A DNA stretch of 64,000 bases from Marivivens donghaensis (GTDB lineage Bacteria; Pseudomonadota; Alphaproteobacteria; Rhodobacterales; Rhodobacteraceae): NCBI RefSeq assembly GCF_023541015.1, contig NZ_JALNPR010000003.1:310001-374000 (forward strand), read 5' to 3'. The translations under genes and the position numbers were made by a program. The notes below the pieces were generated by a model. It did no database searches. It saw only the letters and a list, made by a program, of their open reading frames with translations, and had not been told where the DNA came from. Every line of letters starts with the position of its first letter. Within the stretch, counting starts at the first letter, position 1. Shown here piece by piece: positions 18,779 through 27,955 of this stretch.

Positions 18779-19411
18779 TTATTTTGTGCCAAACATGCGG
18801 TCACCCGCATCCCCTAGACCCGGAACAATATATCCATGGTCATTCAGACGCTCATCTACCGATGCTGTCACGATCGGAACGTCAGGATGCGCTTCCTTCA
18901 TCCGCTCAACCCCTTCGGGTGCAGCGAGCAAGCAGAGGAACCGAATATCCTTAGCGCCCGCCTGTTTGATCAGGTCAATCGCCGCCGCCGAAGAGTTCCC
19001 CGTCGCCAACATCGGATCAACGACAATCACCGTGCGATCCTCTAGCTGGGTTGGCACTTTGAAGTAATACTGCACAGGCTGCAGCGTTTCCTCATCACGA
19101 TAAAGCCCGACAAAGCCCACACGTGCCGCAGGGATCAGCTCTAGAATACCGTCCAGCAACCCGTTGCCCGCCCGCAGGATCGACACCAGCGCGAGCTTCT
19201 TACCCTCGATCTGCGGGGCCTCCATGCTGCACATCGGTGTTTCAATCGTCCGCGTGGTCATCGGCAGCCCGCGCGTCACCTCATAGGCCAGCAGCAGGGA
19301 AATTTCGCGCAGCAACTGACGGAACTGCGCCGTGGACGTGCGGGACTCGCGCATCAATGTCAGTTTGTGTTGAACCAGCGGGTGATCCACAACAGTCAGA
19401 TGGTCGGTCAT
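18779..19411 (-). CDS. upp: Uracil phosphoribosyltransferase
   Basis: Converts uracil and PRPP to UMP in pyrimidine salvage; cytoplasmic. 210 residues, standard length. Visible motifs: [13 protein letters not shown] at the N-terminus, [15 protein letters not shown], the PRPP-binding loop [20 protein letters not shown], and the uracil-binding C-terminal [16 protein letters not shown]. Last gene of the cdd-deoA-deoB-add-upp operon; the start overlaps the add stop by 4 bases. It would rescue uracil released by the phosphorolysis and deamination steps upstream in the same operon. Confidence 0.97.
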   Translation of the reverse strand: MTDHLTVVDHPLVQHKLTLMRESRTSTAQFRQLLREISLLLAYEVTRGLPMTTRTIETPMCSMEAPQIEGKKLALVSILRAGNGLLDGILELIPAARVGFVGLYRDEETLQPVQYYFKVPTQLEDRTVIVVDPMLATGNSSAAAIDLIKQAGAKDIRFLCLLAAPEGVERMKEAHPDVPIVTASVDERLNDHGYIVPGLGDAGDRMFGTK

Positions 19412-20397
19412 TGGGCAGTCTCCAATCGTTTGATGATGATGTCGCGGGTGGCTGCATCGCAGAACGCAGCCTCAATCGCGGTCTTGTTCAATTCGGCAAA
19501 GTCGTCGTCACCCCAGCCAAAAGTCTGGGCCAGCATGTCGTATTCTTTGGTCATAGTGGTGTGGAAAAACGGCGGGTCATCGGTGGACACGGTGACCTTA
19601 ACGCCCGCATCGCGGAGCGGTTTGATCGGGTGATCCGCCCACTGGCCCGACGCGCCGAGGAACACGTTCGACCCTGGACAGACCTCCAGAACGATCCCCG
19701 CCTCAGCGATATCGTCCACCAATTTGCGGTCCTTGATCGCGTTGATGCCGTGGCCAATGCGTTCAACCTTTAGATCGCGGATGGTGTCAGCCACCATATC
19801 TGGCCCACCCCATTCGCCCGCATGACAGGTCAGCCGCAGCCCAGCCTCGCGGCCCATATCGAACGAATAAGCGAAATCACCAGGGCGGTGCATCATCTCT
19901 GCCCCACCCATGCCAAGCCCGACGATAAAGTCACCCTTCGTCTCAGCCGCACAGAGCGCCGCCTTTTTCGCCTGTTCAGGTCCGAAATGGCGGATCGGCG
20001 TCACGATCCCACGCAGCGTAATGCCCATGTCGCGGTCAGCCTTCGCCGCCGCTTCTTCAATCGCGTGCAAATATTCGCGCCACGCGCTCACATCCGCGCC
20101 ACCGCAGAAATCGGGCGACAGGAACGTCTCGCAATAGACCACACCGTTTTCCGCGCTGCGTTCTAGCACCGCAGAGCAGAGCCGCGCAAAATGCTCTGGT
20201 GTTTTCAGAACCGAGGTCGCCGCCTCATAGACCTCAAGGAAATGGTCAAAGTCGCGGTATTTATAGCTGCAGTCCTCATTGAAAATCTTGGACAAATCGA
20301 CCTTTTGTTCAAACGCCAATTGGCGAATGAAATCAGGTGGTGCAGCCCCTTCGAAATGGAGGTGAAGCTCGACCTTTGGGGTGGATTTATAGCTCAT
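19408..20397 (-). CDS. add: Adenosine deaminase
   Basis: Deaminates (deoxy)adenosine to (deoxy)inosine using a catalytic zinc. 329 residues, usual length. Metal and catalytic motifs: [10 protein letters not shown] (residues 9-18, H-x-H), TCHAGEWGG (His and catalytic Glu), RIGHGINA, and VSTDDPPFF (Asp pair) near residue 275. Overlaps deoB upstream and upp downstream by 4 bases each, so it is part of the nucleoside-salvage operon. Adenine deaminase-like members share these motifs, but the H-A-G-E and F-E-G-A context and the operon favour adenosine. Confidence 0.93.
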   Translation of the reverse strand: MSYKSTPKVELHLHFEGAAPPDFIRQLAFEQKVDLSKIFNEDCSYKYRDFDHFLEVYEAATSVLKTPEHFARLCSAVLERSAENGVVYCETFLSPDFCGGADVSAWREYLHAIEEAAAKADRDMGITLRGIVTPIRHFGPEQAKKAALCAAETKGDFIVGLGMGGAEMMHRPGDFAYSFDMGREAGLRLTCHAGEWGGPDMVADTIRDLKVERIGHGINAIKDRKLVDDIAEAGIVLEVCPGSNVFLGASGQWADHPIKPLRDAGVKVTVSTDDPPFFHTTMTKEYDMLAQTFGWGDDDFAELNKTAIEAAFCDAATRDIIIKRLETAQ

Positions 20398-21584
20398 ATC
20401 ACTGATTTTCCTGTGCCTTGGGCGGGAACACCCAGATGGGCGGCAATCGTCGCGGCCACGTCGGAGAACCCGATGTGCCCCAGCGCGCGCGGCCCAAGTC
20501 CGTGGATCAAAACGGGCACTCGTTCACGGGTGTGATCGGTGCCTGTCCATGTCGGATCATTGCCGTGATCGGCGGTGACAACCAGCAGGTCGCCCTCACG
20601 CAGTCGCGGCAAAATCTCATTTAGTTTAACGCTAAACCATTCAAGGTGCGCCGCATATCCTGCCACATCCCGACGGTGCCCGTATTCGCTGTCGAACTCG
20701 ACCAAATTGGCAAAGGTCAGCGATCCATCAACCGCCTCATCGACCAGATCGGACAGATGCCCCATCAGCACATCATCGCGGCCCTTTCGAACCTCATTGA
20801 TGCCCCGCATAGAGAAAATATCTCCAATTTTACCAACGGCGTAGACATGCCGCCCAGCGCCCTGCACCCAATCGCAGAGTGTCGGCGCAGGCGGTTCAAT
20901 CGCGAAATCCTTGCGGTTTGCGGTGCGGGCAAAGGCGCCGACCTTACCTACAAAAGGCCGCGCAATCACGCGCCCGATTTTCATCTCGTGCAGCATCGGC
21001 GCGATGCCTTTACAGAGGTCCAACAACCGCTCTAGACCAAACGCCTCTTCATGCGCTGCGATCTGAAACACGCTGTCAGCAGAGGTATAACAGATCGGAT
21101 AGCCCGTCCGCAGATGCTCCGCCCCAAGGCGGGCGATGATTTCGGTGCCAGAGGCGTGGCAATTGCCCAAAATCCCATCAACGCCCGCAACCTTACAGAC
21201 CTCGGCAATCACAGCCTCAGGGAACGAATTCTCGTGGTCTGTGAAATAGCCCCAGTCCCACGGCACAGGCACGCCCGCCAATTCCCAGTGACCTGACGGC
21301 GTATCTTTGCCCTTGGACACCTCGCTCGCTGCGGCCCACGCGCCCACGGGGTCAGCGCCTAGACCTTCGACCTCTAGTCCAGAGGCCAACCGCAACGCCG
21401 CGCCCAATCCCAGCGCATCCAAGGTCCCGACCTGCAACGGTTTCCCCGCCGCCGCCATCGCCTGCGCGATATGGCCAACGGTATTCGCGCCCGTATCAGG
21501 CCGCCCATCGTTGAAATAGCTGTCCGCATCGGGCGCGCCACCAATCCCGACAGAGTCGATCACGACCAGAAACGCACGGCTCAT
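20394..21584 (-). CDS. deoB: Phosphopentomutase
   Basis: Interconverts (deoxy)ribose 1-phosphate and 5-phosphate, linking nucleoside phosphorolysis to central carbon metabolism. 396 residues of the alkaline-phosphatase-like metalloenzyme fold: FLVVIDSVGIGGAPD with the first metal Asp, DTGANTVGHIAQ with the phosphorylated Thr region, GKDTPSGHWELAG, and VVTADHGNDPTW plus DHTRERVPVL with metal-binding His residues. Overlaps deoA and add by 4 bases. The coding sequence contains an operator-like 19-mer (20619-20637) written with codons unusual here (CTA, AAT), discussed separately. Confidence 0.97.
   Translation of the reverse strand: MSRAFLVVIDSVGIGGAPDADSYFNDGRPDTGANTVGHIAQAMAAAGKPLQVGTLDALGLGAALRLASGLEVEGLGADPVGAWAAASEVSKGKDTPSGHWELAGVPVPWDWGYFTDHENSFPEAVIAEVCKVAGVDGILGNCHASGTEIIARLGAEHLRTGYPICYTSADSVFQIAAHEEAFGLERLLDLCKGIAPMLHEMKIGRVIARPFVGKVGAFARTANRKDFAIEPPAPTLCDWVQGAGRHVYAVGKIGDIFSMRGINEVRKGRDDVLMGHLSDLVDEAVDGSLTFANLVEFDSEYGHRRDVAGYAAHLEWFSVKLNEILPRLREGDLLVVTADHGNDPTWTGTDHTRERVPVLIHGLGPRALGHIGFSDVAATIAAHLGVPAQGTGKSVI
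20619..20637. promoter_or_regulatory. Intragenic copy of operator-like 19-mer inside deoB
   Basis: ATTTAGTTTAACGCTAAAC here is identical over 19 bases to 23423-23441 upstream of cdd and maeB. GTTTA and TAAAC form the dyad around ACGC. It is AT-rich within a GC-rich gene. Its role as a secondary operator of the same operon is an inference. Confidence 0.45.
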
Positions 21585-22885
21585 GGGTCGATCCTTTCAT
21601 GCACCAAGGGGTGATCAGGGTCCGTCCCGCCAATCGATACCGCCGCTTGAACCTCGGCCACCGCACGCACCGCATCGTCGTCTCGCCGCGCGTGGACAAA
21701 GGCAATCGGATCGCCCTTTTGCACCTCACGACCCAGCGGGATCGCAGCCGACAGACCGACCGCAGGATCGACCTTATCCGTCTCAACCTGACGTCCGCCG
21801 CCCAATCCTACAACGGTGAGGCCAAGTGCCTGACCATTCCAGCCAGAGACCATTCCAGCCTCGGGCGCGGGCACAGGAACCACAATCGGCGCATTAGGCA
21901 AATGGGTGCGCCAGTCCTTATCCATGTCGGGCGGTCCGCCCATCTCGAACACCATCTGGGCAAAGCGATCCATCGCGGCACCGCTTTCGATCGAAGCGCG
22001 GATTTTCTCTTCGCCCTCACCTTCGGCCCCGCCAGCCAGCGCCAAAAGCCGCCCGCCCAGCGCGACCGTCAGATCAAAGAGCCGAGGTGCCGCGAGCCGA
22101 TCACCGCCCATCACCTCCAAACACGTCGCAACCTCGAGAGCATTGCCCAATGTCGGCGCGAGCGGTTCGTTCATATCGGTGATCATCGCGGCCGTCGGGC
22201 ACCCTGCCCCGTTCGCCGTATCCACCAACGACCGCGCCAAGGCCCGCGCCTCGTCTGGCGTTTTCATGAACGCACCCGTGCCGACTTTCACGTCGAGGAT
22301 CAGCCCCTCTAGCCCTGCCGCCAATTTCTTGGACAGGATCGACGCGGTGATCAGGTCGACGCTTTCCACCGCCGCGCACACGTCCCGCACCGCATAGAGC
22401 CGCTTGTCCGCTGGCGCGATTGACCCCGTGGCACCTACGACCGCACAGCCGACCTTGGCCACGATGCGGCGCAACTCTGCCTCGGAAATCTGGGCCGTCA
22501 CACCGGGGATGGCTTCCATTTTGTCCAATGTGCCGCCCGTATGCCCCAGCCCCCGACCAGAGATCATCGGAACCAACACACCACAGGCCGCCAGCGCTGG
22601 TGCGAGGATCAACGACACGCAATCCCCGACGCCGCCCGTCGAATGTTTGTCCATCACTGGACCATCCATCCGCCATTTCAGCACATCACCAGAATCGCGC
22701 ATACCGAGCGTCAGAGCAATCCGCCCCTCTTCGCCCAGCCCATTCAACAGCGCCGCCATCGCAAAGGCCCCCGCCTGCGCGTCCGACACCGCGCCAGAGG
22801 CAAGCCCATTGGCAAACCACCGAAGCTCTTCGGTCGTAGGCGACTGGCGGTCGCGAACTTTGGCAATGATTGCGCGGGCGTCCAT
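21581..22885 (-). CDS. deoA: Thymidine phosphorylase
   Basis: Phosphorolyses thymidine and deoxyuridine to the base and deoxyribose 1-phosphate. About 434 residues of nucleoside phosphorylase type II: helical N-terminal domain (MDARAIIAKVRDRQSPTTEE), the phosphate-binding signature DKHSTGGVGDCVSLILAP, SGRGLGHTGGTLDKMEAIPG, and KVGTGAFMKTPDEAR. ATG 22885 is used since the in-frame reading from 22921 lies inside cdd. One base separates it from cdd and it overlaps deoB by 4, consistent with a single transcript. Confidence 0.96.
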   Translation of the reverse strand: MDARAIIAKVRDRQSPTTEELRWFANGLASGAVSDAQAGAFAMAALLNGLGEEGRIALTLGMRDSGDVLKWRMDGPVMDKHSTGGVGDCVSLILAPALAACGVLVPMISGRGLGHTGGTLDKMEAIPGVTAQISEAELRRIVAKVGCAVVGATGSIAPADKRLYAVRDVCAAVESVDLITASILSKKLAAGLEGLILDVKVGTGAFMKTPDEARALARSLVDTANGAGCPTAAMITDMNEPLAPTLGNALEVATCLEVMGGDRLAAPRLFDLTVALGGRLLALAGGAEGEGEEKIRASIESGAAMDRFAQMVFEMGGPPDMDKDWRTHLPNAPIVVPVPAPEAGMVSGWNGQALGLTVVGLGGGRQVETDKVDPAVGLSAAIPLGREVQKGDPIAFVHARRDDDAVRAVAEVQAAVSIGGTDPDHPLVHERIDP

Positions 22886-22886
22886 T

Positions 22887-23279
22887 TTAGGTATTGGCCA
22901 TATGATCTGCGGTGAACACACCAGGCAGTAACTGCGCCACGGTCATATCCAGCTGCGCCCCACCCGTCGTATACATCCGCACGATCGTGTCAGGCTGCGC
23001 AAATTCTGCAATTTTCTGACGGCATCCGCCACAAGGCGTCACAGGGGTTGGGCTATCGGCGATCACCGCGACCTCAACAATCTTGCGGTCACCCGCCGCA
23101 CACATGGCCGCAATAGCGCCCGCTTCGGCGCAGGTGCCTTCGGGGTAGGCGACATTTTCAACGTTGACGCCTGTATAGATCGTCCCGCTCGCTGTCTGGA
23201 CCGCCGCGCCTACCTTAAAATTGGAATAGGGCGCATAGGCATTTTCGCGAACGGCTTTGGCATGATCGAGCAACGACAT
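22887..23279 (-). CDS. cdd: Cytidine deaminase (small homotetrameric type)
   Basis: Deaminates cytidine/deoxycytidine to uridine/deoxyuridine with a zinc centre. About 130 residues, typical of the tetrameric class. Zinc motifs: GTCAEAGAIAAM (C-A-E) and TPCGGCRQ (P-C-x-x-C). Start MSLLDHAK at 23279 with AGAGGG upstream; the longer reading from 23333 runs into the promoter region. First gene of the salvage operon, so its promoter lies in the 179-base divergent gap shared with maeB, which carries a strong palindrome. Confidence 0.96.
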   Translation of the reverse strand: MSLLDHAKAVRENAYAPYSNFKVGAAVQTASGTIYTGVNVENVAYPEGTCAEAGAIAAMCAAGDRKIVEVAVIADSPTPVTPCGGCRQKIAEFAQPDTIVRMYTTGGAQLDMTVAQLLPGVFTADHMANT

Positions 23280-23423
23280 AGGACCCTCTTTGATCGTTTG
23301 GTAAAATGTGCAGCGCGAAGCGGACGGTTGCAAGCGCTATGACTTAAATACCGCCTATATCAGCCGATAAGGTTTGCAACGAGAGGTCAATCCCCTGTAT
23401 GGAGGCCTTGGACCAACAGAAAA

Positions 23424-23445
23424 TTTAGTTTAACGCTAAACTAAA
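23424..23445. promoter_or_regulatory. Perfect-arm palindrome in the cdd/maeB divergent promoter
   Basis: Arms TTTAGTTTA (23424-23432) and TAAACTAAA (23437-23445) are exact inverse complements around ACGC. It is centred about 24 bases before the maeB start and 155 bases before the cdd start, with the maeB Shine-Dalgarno AAAAAGGA immediately after. The size and symmetry fit a dimeric repressor (LacI, GntR, MarR or similar). A 19-base portion recurs inside deoB. The cognate protein is not identifiable here. Confidence 0.6.
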
Positions 23446-23458
23446 AAGGAATGACCAC

Positions 23459-25738
23459 ATGACCGACAAGAGCAAGGACAACCTGCGTCAGGCAGCGCTG
23501 GACTACCACCAGTTCCCGAAACCGGGGAAACTGGAAATCCGCGCAACCAAACCTCTGGCAAACGGACGTGACCTTGCCCGCGCCTACAGCCCCGGCGTGG
23601 CCGAAGCCTGTCTGGAGATCAAGGCCGACGCGGAAACCGCGCGCGCTTATACCTCGCGCGGCAACCTTGTTGGTGTTGTGACAAACGGCACGGCAGTTCT
23701 GGGCCTTGGCAATATCGGTGCCTTGGCGTCCAAGCCCGTTATGGAAGGCAAGGCGGTTCTCTTTAAGAAGTTCGCGAACATCGACTGTTTCGACATCGAA
23801 CTGAACGAACCCGATCCCTACAAACTGGCCGAGATTGTCTGTTCGCTCGAACCGACCTTTGGTGCGATCAACCTCGAAGACATCAAAGCGCCTGATTGCT
23901 TCATCGTCGAAAAGATCTGCCGCGAACGCATGAACATTCCTGTGTTCCACGACGACCAGCACGGCACCGCGATTGTTGTGGGTGCTGCTGCCACCAACGC
24001 GCTGCACGTCGCAGGCAAGAAATTCGAAGACATTAAGGTCGTCTCTACAGGCGGCGGCGCAGCAGGTATTGCCTGCCTTAACATGCTCCTGAAACTTGGC
24101 GTGAAGCGTGAAAACGTATGGCTCTGCGACATCGCGGGTCTGGTCTATCAGGGCCGCACTGAAGAAATGACCCCGCAGAAAGAAGCCTACGCTCAGGCCT
24201 CTGACCTGCGTACACTGGACGAGGTGATCGAAGGCGCGGACCTGTTCCTTGGCCTGTCTGGTCCGGGTGTCCTGAAACCCGAGATGGTCAAGAAAATGGC
24301 GACCCGCCCAATCGTCTTTGCACTGGCAAACCCGACACCAGAAATTCTGCCTGACCTCGCCCGCGAAGCCTCGCCTGATGCGATCATCGCGACAGGCCGT
24401 TCGGACTACCCGAACCAAGTCAATAACGTGCTCTGCTTCCCGTTCATCTTCCGCGGTGCCCTCGACGTGGGCGCGACAGAGATCAACGACGAAATGCAGA
24501 TCGCCTGCGTTGAAGGCATCGCCGCCCTCGCCCGCGCAACCACCAGCGCCGAAGCCGCTGCTGCGTACCAAGGTGAAAAGCTCACCTTTGGCGCAGATTA
24601 CCTGATCCCGAAACCGTTCGACCCGCGTCTTATGGGCGTTGTGGCCTCTGCCGTGGCAAAGGCGGCGATGGAAACTGGCGTTGCGAAAACCCCGCTCGAC
24701 GATATGGCGGAGTATAAGAAACGCCTCGACGGGTCGGTCTTTAAATCCGCGCTCCTCATGCGCCCCGTCTTCGAAGCCGCCCGCACTGCGTCGCGCCGCA
24801 TCGTATTCTCCGAGGGCGAAGACGAACGCGTTCTGCGCGCCGCTCAGGCCGTTCTCGAAGAAACCACAGAGACCCCGATCCTCATTGGTCGTCCCGAAGT
24901 CATCGAACGCCGGTGTGAACGCGCTGGCTTGAAAATCCGTCCGCAGGTCGATTTTGAGATCGTGAACCCCGAAAACGATCCGCGCTACTACGACTACTGG
25001 ACCACCTACCACAGCCTAATGGAACGTCAGGGCGTCACGCCCGATCTGGCAAAGGCCATCATGCGCACCAACACCACCGCGATTGCGGCGATCATGGTGC
25101 AGCGTGGCGAGGCCGACAGCATGATCTGCGGCACCTTTGGTCAATACCTTTGGCACCTCAACTACGTGACCCAAGTTCTGGGCCGCGACGGACATGAACC
25201 GACCGCCGCTCTGTCGATGATGATCCTTGAGGACGGCCCGCTGTTCATCGCAGACACCCACCTGCACCCTGAACCGACCCCCGCGCAGATCGCAAAAACC
25301 GTGATCGGTGCTGCACGCCACGCAAAACGCTTTGGCATCACGCCGAACATCGCGCTCTGTTCTCATTCGCAGTTCGGTAGCCTCGACATTGACTCGGGTC
25401 GTCGGATGCGGGCCGCGATGGCGCTCTTGGACGCAGAGACACGTGATTTCTGCTATGAGGGCGAAATGCACATCGACGCAGCGCTCGATCCTGAACTGCG
25501 CGAACGCATCTTCCCGCAGAGCCGCATGAAGGGTTCGGCCAACGTGCTGATCTTTGCAAACTCTGACGCGGCCTCTGGTGTGCGCAATATTCTCAAAATG
25601 AAAGGCGGCGGTCTTGAGGTCGGCCCGATCCTGATGGGCATGGGCAACCGCGCCCACATCGTCACCCCGTCGATCACAGCACGCGGCCTGCTGAACATGT
25701 CGGCAATCGCGGGCACGCCAGTGTCGCACTACGGCTAA
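23459..25738 (+). CDS. maeB: NADP-dependent malic enzyme with C-terminal phosphotransacetylase-like domain
   Basis: Oxidatively decarboxylates malate to pyruvate, giving NADPH. 759 residues. Malic-enzyme part: [62 protein letters not shown], and the dinucleotide fold [17 protein letters not shown] near residue 197. From about residue 427 the phosphate acetyltransferase-like domain follows ([16 protein letters not shown]...), a regulatory module known in large MaeB proteins. A strong AAAAAGGA lies 8 bases before ATG 23459, and a palindrome overlaps the leader. It would feed pyruvate from the malate made by the glyoxylate/malate synthase genes of this window. Confidence 0.96.
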   Translation: MTDKSKDNLRQAALDYHQFPKPGKLEIRATKPLANGRDLARAYSPGVAEACLEIKADAETARAYTSRGNLVGVVTNGTAVLGLGNIGALASKPVMEGKAVLFKKFANIDCFDIELNEPDPYKLAEIVCSLEPTFGAINLEDIKAPDCFIVEKICRERMNIPVFHDDQHGTAIVVGAAATNALHVAGKKFEDIKVVSTGGGAAGIACLNMLLKLGVKRENVWLCDIAGLVYQGRTEEMTPQKEAYAQASDLRTLDEVIEGADLFLGLSGPGVLKPEMVKKMATRPIVFALANPTPEILPDLAREASPDAIIATGRSDYPNQVNNVLCFPFIFRGALDVGATEINDEMQIACVEGIAALARATTSAEAAAAYQGEKLTFGADYLIPKPFDPRLMGVVASAVAKAAMETGVAKTPLDDMAEYKKRLDGSVFKSALLMRPVFEAARTASRRIVFSEGEDERVLRAAQAVLEETTETPILIGRPEVIERRCERAGLKIRPQVDFEIVNPENDPRYYDYWTTYHSLMERQGVTPDLAKAIMRTNTTAIAAIMVQRGEADSMICGTFGQYLWHLNYVTQVLGRDGHEPTAALSMMILEDGPLFIADTHLHPEPTPAQIAKTVIGAARHAKRFGITPNIALCSHSQFGSLDIDSGRRMRAAMALLDAETRDFCYEGEMHIDAALDPELRERIFPQSRMKGSANVLIFANSDAASGVRNILKMKGGGLEVGPILMGMGNRAHIVTPSITARGLLNMSAIAGTPVSHYG

Positions 25739-25785
25739 AATCGGGTTGTGGCGCTCTTGGCAACAGGGGCGCCACAGCTAGAATC

Positions 25786-25910
25786 TCTGCAAAGACAGAT
25801 TTACAAAATCTGACACCAAACTTTGCAAACCTCGCCTATTTTTACCGAAATCCGTATATTTCTGTAAAGTTTGCAAAAATTTGCAACCCACAACACCCCT
25901 TTTCTGCAAA
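25786..25910 (+). promoter_or_regulatory. TTTGCAAA boxes upstream of propionyl-CoA synthetase (ScfR/PccR-type)
   Basis: The gap 25739-26005 has no gene but carries TTTGCAAA at 25822-25829 and 25870-25877, TTTGCAA at 25880-25886 and the variant TCTGCAAA at 25786-25793 and 25903-25910. In Rhodobacter sphaeroides the short-chain fatty acyl-CoA regulator PccR binds paired TTTGCAAA boxes at propionyl-CoA genes (established knowledge). The match to box and target gene is direct, although the spacing of the closest pair here (10-base period) is shorter than the reported one. The region is AT-rich and likely contains the prpE promoter. Confidence 0.65.
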
Positions 25911-26005
25911 TTTTTTGCGCCAAAGCGTCGCTCTGGACGCTAACATTGTTGCTTGCCTGATCCCCTCTCGCTTAGACCATTACCCAAGCAAGAGGAGGAG
26001 CTCTT

Positions 26006-27898
26006 ATGACCTACAAAGACGTATACGACAGCTGGAAATCTGATCCCGAAGGGTTCTGGATGGAACAGGCCAAGGCAATCGACTGGGTCGAGGCTCCGAC
26101 CAAGGCACTGTTTGATGACAACGCTCCGATTTACGAATGGTTCTCGGATGCAAAGGTCAACACCTGCTACAACGCCGTTGACCGCCACGTAGAGGCAGGT
26201 CGCGGCGAGCAGGCTGCGATCATCTATGACAGCCCGATCACTCACACCAAACGGTCGATCTCTTACGTCGAACTACGCAATCGTGTGGCATCGCTTGCTG
26301 GTGCGCTTCGTGCCAAAGGCATCGAAAAAGGCGACCGCGTCATCATCTACATGCCGATGATCCCCGAAGCTCTTGAGGCGATGCTGGCCTGCGCCCGTAT
26401 TGGCGCGATCCACTCGGTCGTGTTCGGTGGTTTTGCGGCGCACGAACTGGCTGTTCGGATCGACGACGCGAAACCCAAAGCGATCATCGCGGCATCCTGT
26501 GGTTTGGAACCGAACCGCGTTGTGCACTACAAACCGCTCCTCGACGGTGCCATCGAACAAGCCACTCACAAGCCCGACTTCTGCGTTATTTTCCAGCGAG
26601 AACAAGAAGTCGCAGAACTGATCCCAGGTCGTGACTTTAACTGGCACGGCTTCCAATTCGGTGTTGAGCCTGCGGAATGTGTCCCTGTTGAGGGCAACCA
26701 CCCCGCCTACATCCTCTACACCTCGGGCACCACAGGTCAGCCCAAAGGCGTCGTTCGTCCGACCGCAGGCCATCTGGTCGCGCTGAACTGGACGATGAAG
26801 AACATCTATAACGTCGATCCGGGTGATGTGTTCTGGGCTGCATCGGACGTGGGTTGGGTCGTAGGTCACTCTTACATCACCTACGGTCCGCTGGTGCACG
26901 GCAACACCACCATCGTCTTTGAAGGCAAACCTGTCGGCACCCCCGACGCTGGCACCTTCTGGCGCGTGATCCAAGAACACAACGTCCGTTCGTTCTTTAC
27001 CGCACCGACCGCGTTCCGCGCGATCAAACGCGAAGATCCGAAGGGCGAGTTCATTAAGAAATACGACACCTCCTGCCTGCGTGCCCTCTACCTCGCTGGG
27101 GAACGCGCTGACCCTGACACCATCGTCTGGGCGCAAAATGTGCTGGGCGTGCCTGTCTATGACCACTGGTGGCAGACCGAAACCGGCTGGACCATCGCGG
27201 GCAACCCCGCGGGGATCGAAGCGCTCCCTGTTAAAATCGGCTCCCCGACCGTTCCTATGCCGGGCTATGATGTGCAGATCCTCGACGATGCTGGTCACCC
27301 TGTCCCAGACGGAGAGCTCGGCGCGATTGCGGTGAAACTCCCTCTGCCTCCGGGCACACTGCCGACCCTGTGGAACGCCGAAGAACGTTTCCGCAAGTCC
27401 TACCTGAACACCTTCCCCGGTTACTATGAAACGGGCGATGCAGGGATGAAGGACGAGGACGGCTACCTCTACATCATGGCCCGCACCGATGACGTGATCA
27501 ACGTGGCAGGCCACCGCCTGTCGACTGGCGCGATGGAAGAAGTGCTCGCCTCGCACCCTGACGTGGCCGAATGCGCCGTGATCGGTGTTGGTGACGACCT
27601 CAAAGGTCAGTTACCAATGGGCTTCCTCTGCCTCAACTCGGGCTGCAACCGCCCGCACGATGAAATCATCAAAGAAGTCGTCAAACTCGTCCGTGACCAG
27701 ATCGGCCCAGTGGCTGCGTTCAAACTCGCAACCGTGGTGGATCGCCTGCCGAAAACCCGTTCGGGCAAAATCCTGCGCGCGACGATGGTGAAAATCGCGG
27801 ACGGCGATGAGTTCAAGATGCCCGCGACCATCGACGATCCTGCGATCTTGGATGAAATCCGCGCGGCTCTGATCCCGATGGGCTATGCGAAGTCGTAA
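26006..27898 (+). CDS. prpE: Propionyl-CoA synthetase
   Basis: Activates propionate with ATP and CoA via a propionyl-AMP intermediate. 630 residues of the ANL superfamily: N-terminal acetyl-CoA-synthetase-type cap (YKDVYDSWKSDPEGFWMEQA), P-loop YILYTSGTTGQPKGVVRP near residue 236, DHWWQTETGWTI, YETGDAGMKDEDGYLYIMAR with the adenylate-ribose Asp, the hinge TDDVINVAGHRLSTG, and the catalytic Lys in PKTRSGKILR near residue 583. AGAGGAGGAG precedes ATG 26006. Monocistronic: it has its own long regulatory gap and a terminator after. TTTGCAAA boxes upstream fit control by propionyl-CoA. Confidence 0.95.
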   Translation: MTYKDVYDSWKSDPEGFWMEQAKAIDWVEAPTKALFDDNAPIYEWFSDAKVNTCYNAVDRHVEAGRGEQAAIIYDSPITHTKRSISYVELRNRVASLAGALRAKGIEKGDRVIIYMPMIPEALEAMLACARIGAIHSVVFGGFAAHELAVRIDDAKPKAIIAASCGLEPNRVVHYKPLLDGAIEQATHKPDFCVIFQREQEVAELIPGRDFNWHGFQFGVEPAECVPVEGNHPAYILYTSGTTGQPKGVVRPTAGHLVALNWTMKNIYNVDPGDVFWAASDVGWVVGHSYITYGPLVHGNTTIVFEGKPVGTPDAGTFWRVIQEHNVRSFFTAPTAFRAIKREDPKGEFIKKYDTSCLRALYLAGERADPDTIVWAQNVLGVPVYDHWWQTETGWTIAGNPAGIEALPVKIGSPTVPMPGYDVQILDDAGHPVPDGELGAIAVKLPLPPGTLPTLWNAEERFRKSYLNTFPGYYETGDAGMKDEDGYLYIMARTDDVINVAGHRLSTGAMEEVLASHPDVAECAVIGVGDDLKGQLPMGFLCLNSGCNRPHDEIIKEVVKLVRDQIGPVAAFKLATVVDRLPKTRSGKILRATMVKIADGDEFKMPATIDDPAILDEIRAALIPMGYAKS

Positions 27899-27919
27899 TC
27901 GACCGACAGACCAATAGAC

Positions 27920-27948
27920 AAAGGCGGTAGGATCATCCTGCCGCCTTT
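27920..27948. terminator. Bidirectional terminator between prpE and nadK
   Basis: AAAGGCGG...CCGCCTTT with an inner AGGAT/ATCCT stem and one internal mismatch, followed by TTTTC on the plus strand and preceded by A's for the minus. It lies between convergent stops at 27898 and 27956. Confidence 0.85.
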
Positions 27949-27955
27949 TCTTACT

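Noticed and set aside
23441-25012. Long minus-strand open frame (about 520 codons) opposite malic enzyme
   Set aside because: The protein is rich in H, R, V, F and D with no family motifs, has no ribosome binding site, and mirrors the codon periodicity of maeB; it is an antisense shadow of a GC-rich gene.
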